Assembly (NCBI GenBank): GCA_028684345.1
Contig: JAQUGB010000052.1
Span: 1 to 9,990 of the forward strand
Source: Tepidiphilus sp.
Lineage (GTDB): Bacteria > Pseudomonadota > Gammaproteobacteria > Burkholderiales > Rhodocyclaceae
DNA length: 9,990 nt
Direction: 5' to 3'
Every line of letters begins with the position of its first letter. Positions within the stretch are counted from its first letter, which is position 1. The notes under the pieces are model-generated. The model was not told the origin of the DNA, searched no databases, and saw nothing but the letters and a program-made list of their open reading frames with translations. Of this stretch, positions 7,205 to 9,990 are shown piece after piece. A program made the translations under genes and the position numbers.

Positions 7205-7954
7205 TCAGATCACTTTGGCTTCGTTGCGCAGTTTCTCGATGAGCTCATCGACGCTGCCGACCATCACCCCCGCCTTGCGCTTGGGCGGCTCTTCGACCTT
7301 GAGCGTGGCGAGCCGCGGCGTGACGTCTACGCCGAGCGCCTCGGGCGTGAGCGTGTCGATGGGCTTTTTCTTCGCCTTCATGATATTGGGAAGCGTGGCG
7401 AAGCGCGGCTCGTTCAGACGCAGATCAGTGGTAATGACCGCAGGCAGCGCCAGCTCGATCGTCTCCAGACCCCCATCGACCTCGCGCGTGACCACGGCCT
7501 TGCCGTCGGCGATCACGACCTTGGAGGCGAAGGTGGCTTGCGGCCAGCCGAGCAGCGCCGCAAGCATCTGGCCGGTCTGGTTCGCGTCGTCGTCGATCGC
7601 CTGTTTGCCGGCGATCACCAGGCCCGGTTGCTCTTTCTCCACCACGGCCTTGAGGAGCTTGGCCACCGCCAGCGGCTGCAGTTCCACGTCGGTCTGCACC
7701 AGGATGCCGCGGTCGGCCCCCATGGCCATGGCCGCGCGCAGCGTTTCCTGGCACTGGGCCACGCCACAGCTGACGACCACCACCTCGCTCGCCACGCCCG
7801 CTTCCTTGAGCCGGATCGCCTCTTCCACGGCGATCTCGTCGAAGGGGTTCATGGACATTTTGACGTTGGCGGTATCCACGCCGCTGCCGTCGGGCTTGAC
7901 GCGGATCTTGACGTTGTAATCCACCACGCGTTTGACCGGTACCAGGATCTTCAT
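7205..7954 (-). CDS. etfB: Electron transfer flavoprotein, beta subunit
   Basis: This is the 249-residue small subunit of ETF, which binds AMP and docks onto partner dehydrogenases. It begins MKILVPVKRVVDYNVKIRV, as in mitochondrial and proteobacterial ETF-beta. The nucleotide region includes NPFDEIAVEEA (36-46) and AGKQAIDDDANQTGQM (115-130). The beta-subunit signature spans V155-T175 (VTREVDGGLETIELALPAV and on). The docking loop LNEPRFATLPNIMKAKKK (180-197) contains the Leu-188 that anchors partner dehydrogenases in the human protein. The match to the human loop supports a partner of the acyl-CoA dehydrogenase class, consistent with the gene downstream. GGGGAG lies just before the ATG. The gene is first in the minus-strand operon and divergent from a TetR regulator. 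A possible leader ORF ends across its start codon. Confidence 0.97.
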   Translation of the reverse strand: MKILVPVKRVVDYNVKIRVKPDGSGVDTANVKMSMNPFDEIAVEEAIRLKEAGVASEVVVVSCGVAQCQETLRAAMAMGADRGILVQTDVELQPLAVAKLLKAVVEKEQPGLVIAGKQAIDDDANQTGQMLAALLGWPQATFASKVVIADGKAVVTREVDGGLETIELALPAVITTDLRLNEPRFATLPNIMKAKKKPIDTLTPEALGVDVTPRLATLKVEEPPKRKAGVMVGSVDELIEKLRNEAKVI

Positions 7955-7980
7955 TTTTCTCCCCGAGTTGAGTATGCCAT
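7951..7980 (-). other. Possible nine-codon upstream ORF in the etfB leader
   Basis: On the minus strand an ATG at 7980-7978 opens a frame reading MAYSTRGEK, then TGA at 7953-7951. The TGA overlaps the etfB ATG (7954-7952) in an ATGA arrangement. GAGG lies about five bases before this ATG, a fair ribosome site. It also contains the etfB Shine-Dalgarno. It could couple or tune etfB translation, or it could be chance; the length gives no coding statistics. Confidence 0.35.
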
Positions 7981-7989
7981 CTCGACCTC

Positions 7990-8006
7990 GCCCGGCCGAG
8001 CCGGGC
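7990..8006 (-). other. GC hairpin in the etfB leader
   Basis: GCCCGGC (7990-7996) and GCCGGGC (8000-8006) are exact reverse complements separated by three bases (7997-7999). In the predicted etfB mRNA leader this forms a seven-pair stem with a three-base loop about 35-50 bases before the start codon. It could protect the 5' end of the mRNA or act with the leader ORF. Confidence 0.5.
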
Positions 8007-8012
8007 CACCCC

Positions 8013-8041
8013 TTGCGGGATCGTGTTCCATACGGTATCGT
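8013..8041 (+). promoter_or_regulatory. Predicted tetR promoter
   Basis: TTGCGG (8013-8018) and TATCGT (8036-8041) are separated by exactly 17 bases, as for a sigma-70 promoter. The -10 box lies inside the inverted repeat at 8026-8047, so repressor binding would block it. The start of transcription would fall near 8048, leaving a very short leader before the ATG at 8062. Confidence 0.5.
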
Positions 8042-8047
8042 ATGGAA
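8026..8047. promoter_or_regulatory. Perfect inverted repeat, likely TetR operator
   Basis: TTCCATAC (8026-8033) and GTATGGAA (8040-8047) are exact reverse complements around a six-base spacer GGTATC. The 22-bp size and the position between a tetR-family gene and its divergent neighbour are typical of TetR-family operators. It overlaps the candidate -10 boxes of both directions, so one dimer (or pair of dimers) could silence both genes. The ligand would probably be an acyl-CoA or related metabolite, judged only from the target genes. Confidence 0.75.
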
Positions 8048-8060
8048 AGGATTTCGTCAA
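8032..8060 (-). promoter_or_regulatory. Predicted etfB operon promoter
   Basis: On the minus strand, TTGACG (8060-8055, five of six matches to the consensus -35) is followed after 17 bases by TACCGT (8037-8032), a weak -10. The -10 lies inside the inverted repeat at 8026-8047. Transcription would start near 8025, giving a leader of about 70 bases before etfB. Confidence 0.5.
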
Positions 8061-8061
8061 G

Positions 8062-8697
8062 ATGGCCACCGTGAACGACCCAAACCGCTCCCCCGTCGAG
8101 CGCGCCTCGCTCGATCGCGCCGCCTGGATCGAGGCGGCGATCGATCTCATCGCCACGGAAGGGATCGCCGGCCTGCGCATCGAGACGCTGGCGCGCCGGC
8201 TGCGCGTCACCAAGGGCAGCTTCTACTGGCATTTCCGCGACCGGCGCTCGCTGCAGCGGGCGCTGCTGGAACACTGGCGCGAAGGGCGCATCCGTGACAT
8301 CCACAAGCAAACCCGCGCCCTCCCCGGCCATGAGGCCGAGCAGCTGCGCCACGTGATCGACGTCTATAGCGCGAGCCGCAACCGCAAGGGGATTCTCATC
8401 GAACTGGCTATCCGCGAATGGGCGCAGCGCGACCCGGAAGCGGCCGACGTGGTGGCGGAAGTCGATGCGATCCGGCTCGCTTGCGCTCGCGACCTCTTTC
8501 TCGCGCTGGGGCTGTCGGAAGAAGAGGCCACGGCGCGAGCCACGCTCCTCTACGCCTACGTCTTCGGCTTCTCGCTCATGCACGTCGAGCGCATGCCGCA
8601 GGAAATCGAACGCTTGAAGACGCGCATCGCCGGCTGGATCACGGGATCCGCCGCCAACAACCCCGTGGAAAGCGGCGAGCGCTTGCACGCCGAATGA
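8062..8697 (+). CDS. TetR/AcrR-family transcriptional regulator
   Basis: This is a 211-residue DNA-binding repressor of the TetR type, acting as a dimer. The N-terminal domain has AAWIEAAIDLIATEGIAGLRI (20-40) and the helix-turn-helix IETLARRLRVTKGSFYWHFRDR (40-61), with the hallmark GSFYWHF. Residues from about 75 onwards form the variable ligand and dimer domain, ending in a polar tail. I chose the ATG at 8062 because GAAAGGA lies upstream (8044-8050). An in-frame GTG at 8023 would add 13 residues but would put the operator and promoter inside the coding sequence. The gene is divergent from etfB and shares a palindrome with it, so it probably represses itself and the etfB–etfA–permease–acyl-CoA dehydrogenase–asmA operon. 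The role resembles that of fatty-acid regulators such as FadR of Bacillus or PsrA, but the ligand is not visible in the sequence. Confidence 0.92.
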   Translation: MATVNDPNRSPVERASLDRAAWIEAAIDLIATEGIAGLRIETLARRLRVTKGSFYWHFRDRRSLQRALLEHWREGRIRDIHKQTRALPGHEAEQLRHVIDVYSASRNRKGILIELAIREWAQRDPEAADVVAEVDAIRLACARDLFLALGLSEEEATARATLLYAYVFGFSLMHVERMPQEIERLKTRIAGWITGSAANNPVESGERLHAE

Positions 8698-8752
8698 AGC
8701 ATGCCGCGCCCAGCGCTCGCGCACCGCAGGAGGGCCTAGCGCCCGAGGCAGG

Positions 8753-9562
8753 TCACAGCCGGAGCACGCGGCGCGCATTATCGCCCGTGCGCTCGACCAC
8801 CTCGGCAACGGTGCAGCCGCGCAGCTCCGCGAGGAGCTCGGCATAGCGCACCAGATCCGCCGGCACGGTGCGCCGGTCTTGCGCCCAGACGGGGGGGATG
8901 TCCGGCCCGTCGGTCTCGAGCACGATCGCTTCCCAGGGCAGCCCGGCGGCGAGCCGACGGACCTGGCGCGACCCTTCGTAGCTCATCGCGCCGCCGAATC
9001 CCAGGGCAAAGCCCAGGCGCAGCGCCCGCTCGGCCTGGGCGAAGGAACCGTTGAAGGCGTGCAGGATGCCGCCGGCCACGCGGTGCTTCACCAGGCTCTG
9101 GAGTACGTCCTCGACGGCGCGGCGCACGTGCAGGATCACCGGCAGACCGAGTTTGTGCGCCAGCTGCAGCTGGGCCTCGAACCAGGGCCGCTGCGCGTCG
9201 AGCGAAGGGGAGGCGACGAAACGATCGAGCCCGATCTCGCCGATCGCCACGCAGGGGTGCGCCGCGATCCAGGATTCCAGCTGCGCCATCGCCGCGGCGC
9301 AGGCGGCCGGCGCATCCAGCGGGGCTCCGGCGAGCACCTCGGCGTGGCGCTGCGCCTCGTGCACGTAGAGCGGGTGCACGCCCCAGGCGAGCCGCGCTTC
9401 GGGCACGTCCCGGCATTTTTCCGCCTGCCGGGCGAAAAGCCCGGGCACCACGCCGGGCACGACGAAAAGGCCGATACCGGCCGCGCGCGCTGCCGCGAGC
9501 AGATCCTCGCGATCGGCGTCGTATTCTTCGGCGTCCCAGTGCAGGTGGGTGTCGATCAGCAT
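8753..9562 (-). CDS. TatD-family metal-dependent hydrolase (putative DNase)
   Basis: This is a 269-residue TIM-barrel hydrolase of the TatD/YcfH/YjjV family; characterised members are metal-dependent 3'-5' exonucleases or deoxyribonucleases in the cytoplasm. The metal site is complete: His-6 and His-8 in DTHLHWD, Glu-109 in GEIGLD, His-145 in ILHVRRA, His-168 in LHAFNGS and Asp-218 in LETDGPD. The length is typical (about 255-270). I prefer the ATG at 9562, which gives the family's usual MLIDTH start; an in-frame GTG at 9571 would add three residues. The start overlaps the stop of the upstream crotonase-like gene by seven bases, and no strong Shine-Dalgarno is seen, so translation is likely coupled. 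It converges with tetR across a 55-base gap with no convincing terminator. The exact nucleic-acid substrate is unknown. Confidence 0.9.
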   Translation of the reverse strand: MLIDTHLHWDAEEYDADREDLLAAARAAGIGLFVVPGVVPGLFARQAEKCRDVPEARLAWGVHPLYVHEAQRHAEVLAGAPLDAPAACAAAMAQLESWIAAHPCVAIGEIGLDRFVASPSLDAQRPWFEAQLQLAHKLGLPVILHVRRAVEDVLQSLVKHRVAGGILHAFNGSFAQAERALRLGFALGFGGAMSYEGSRQVRRLAAGLPWEAIVLETDGPDIPPVWAQDRRTVPADLVRYAELLAELRGCTVAEVVERTGDNARRVLRL

Positions 9563-9990
9563 CCGCGCCACTGCGGCGGACGTTTCTCGATGAAGGCGTC
9601 TATCCCTTCGGCGGCGTCCTCGGCCATCATGTTGCAGGCCATCACCTCGCCGGCGAGCTGGTAGGCCGCCTCGATCCCCATCTCCAGCTGACGGTAGAAG
9701 AGTTCCTTGCCCATGCGCACCGCCACGGGGGATTTGGCCTTGATCGCGGCGGCGAGCCGCTCCACCTCCTCATCGAGCGCCTCCGGGGCGACGACGCGAT
9801 TGACGAGGCCGCGACGATAGGCCTCTTCGGCATCGATGAATTCCCCCGTGACCAACATTTCGAACGCTTCCTTGCGCCCCATGTTGCGGGACAGGGCCAC
9901 GGAGGGAGTCGAACAGAACAGCCCGACGTTGATGCCGGAGACGGCGAAGCGCGCCTGACTACTCGCCACGGCAAGGTCGCACATGCCCAC
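9556..9990 (-). CDS. Enoyl-CoA hydratase/isomerase (crotonase) family protein, ECHDC3-like, partial
   Basis: These are the last 144 residues of a crotonase-fold protein; the N-terminal half is beyond the window. The visible part begins inside the core (VGMCDLAVASSQARF). It continues through NVGLFCSTPSVALSRNMGRK (21-40), the segment EMLVTGEFIDAEEAYRRGLVNRVV (44-67), and the C-terminal trimerisation helices ending AFIEKRPPQW. The VGLFCSTP...ALSRN pattern is typical of ECHDC3-like proteins rather than classical enoyl-CoA hydratase. Aligning with rat crotonase by the CD and F(A/G)xP(E) landmarks, the catalytic Glu-164 position is Gly-19 here (codon 9936-9934); the Glu-144 position lies just outside the window. 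Normal hydratase activity is therefore doubtful. The stop overlaps the start of the tatD-like gene, suggesting an operon. Confidence 0.85.
   Translation of the reverse strand: MGMCDLAVASSQARFAVSGINVGLFCSTPSVALSRNMGRKEAFEMLVTGEFIDAEEAYRRGLVNRVVAPEALDEEVERLAAAIKAKSPVAVRMGKELFYRQLEMGIEAAYQLAGEVMACNMMAEDAAEGIDAFIEKRPPQWRGC

Noticed and set aside
6060..7919. A 619-codon open frame on the plus strand.
   Set aside because: It is antisense to etfA and etfB, which have clear family signatures. It switches from a His/Gly-rich to a Ser/Ala-rich composition at the gene boundary, as expected of a shadow frame.
8698..8752. A weak GGGC/GCCC stem between the convergent tetR and tatD-like genes as a possible terminator.
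   Set aside because: The stem is only four pairs and neither strand has a U-run, so it cannot be supported as a terminator.
7951..8844. A 297-codon minus-strand open frame opposite tetR.
   Set aside because: The opposite strand encodes a clear TetR protein with helix-turn-helix. Only the last nine codons, within the etfB leader, were kept as a possible leader ORF.
9563..9571. GTG at 9571 as the start of the TatD-family gene.
   Set aside because: The ATG at 9562 gives the family's usual MLIDTH start; the three extra residues have no family counterpart and neither start has a strong ribosome site.
1..9990. Mobile elements, CRISPR arrays, defence islands or a biosynthetic cluster.
   Set aside because: No transposase, integrase, regularly spaced repeats, nuclease-plus-ATPase pairs or synthase modules are seen. 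All genes belong to housekeeping or metabolic families with similar GC-rich composition.

Overview
This is a GC-rich, densely packed bacterial chromosomal window with strongly proteobacterial gene content. The order histidine kinase – yciB – bolA – parvulin, and the etfBA–acyl-CoA dehydrogenase cluster, suggest a betaproteobacterium. Hydrogenophilales or a related Thiobacillus/Rhodocyclales-like group is possible, but the genus is a guess from gene order, not something the sequence proves. I see no rRNA, tRNA, insertion sequence, CRISPR array or phage gene, and no gene-free stretch over 300 bases.

Left block, plus strand (1-1955): the last 64 codons of a sensor histidine kinase (ATP-binding G2 box) overlap the start of yciB, an inner-membrane septation/envelope protein. 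yciB in turn overlaps bolA. A 116-base gap with a possible promoter then precedes an exported parvulin-type peptidyl-prolyl isomerase. The theme is cell-envelope maintenance.

Central block, minus strand (7954 down to 2001): five genes run the same way with small gaps: etfB, etfA, a CbiM-like (COG3235-type) membrane protein, a ~600-residue acyl-CoA dehydrogenase and an AsmA-family protein. A hairpin plus U-run terminator follows at 1987-1954. EtfAB is the soluble electron carrier that would accept electrons from the acyl-CoA dehydrogenase, so the functional core is fatty-acid or acyl-CoA oxidation feeding the respiratory chain. The membrane permease and AsmA protein are the unexpected members.

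Control region (7955-8061): a TetR-family regulator (ATG at 8062) is divergent from etfB. Between them lies a perfect 8-bp inverted repeat with a 6-bp spacer (8026-8047). Candidate promoters for both directions have their -10 boxes inside this one palindrome, so the TetR protein probably controls its own gene and the etfB operon together. The etfB leader also carries a GC hairpin and a possible nine-residue upstream ORF whose stop overlaps the etfB start codon.

Right block, minus strand (9990 to 8753): the C-terminal part of a crotonase-fold protein (ECHDC3-like, lacking one catalytic glutamate) overlaps a TatD-family metal-dependent hydrolase, which converges on tetR.

Most genes here are well-known families. 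The most distinctive parts are the TetR/etf control region, the stray CbiM-like gene inside the etf/acyl-CoA dehydrogenase cluster, the inverted and direct repeats upstream of the dehydrogenase gene, and the crotonase with the missing catalytic residue.
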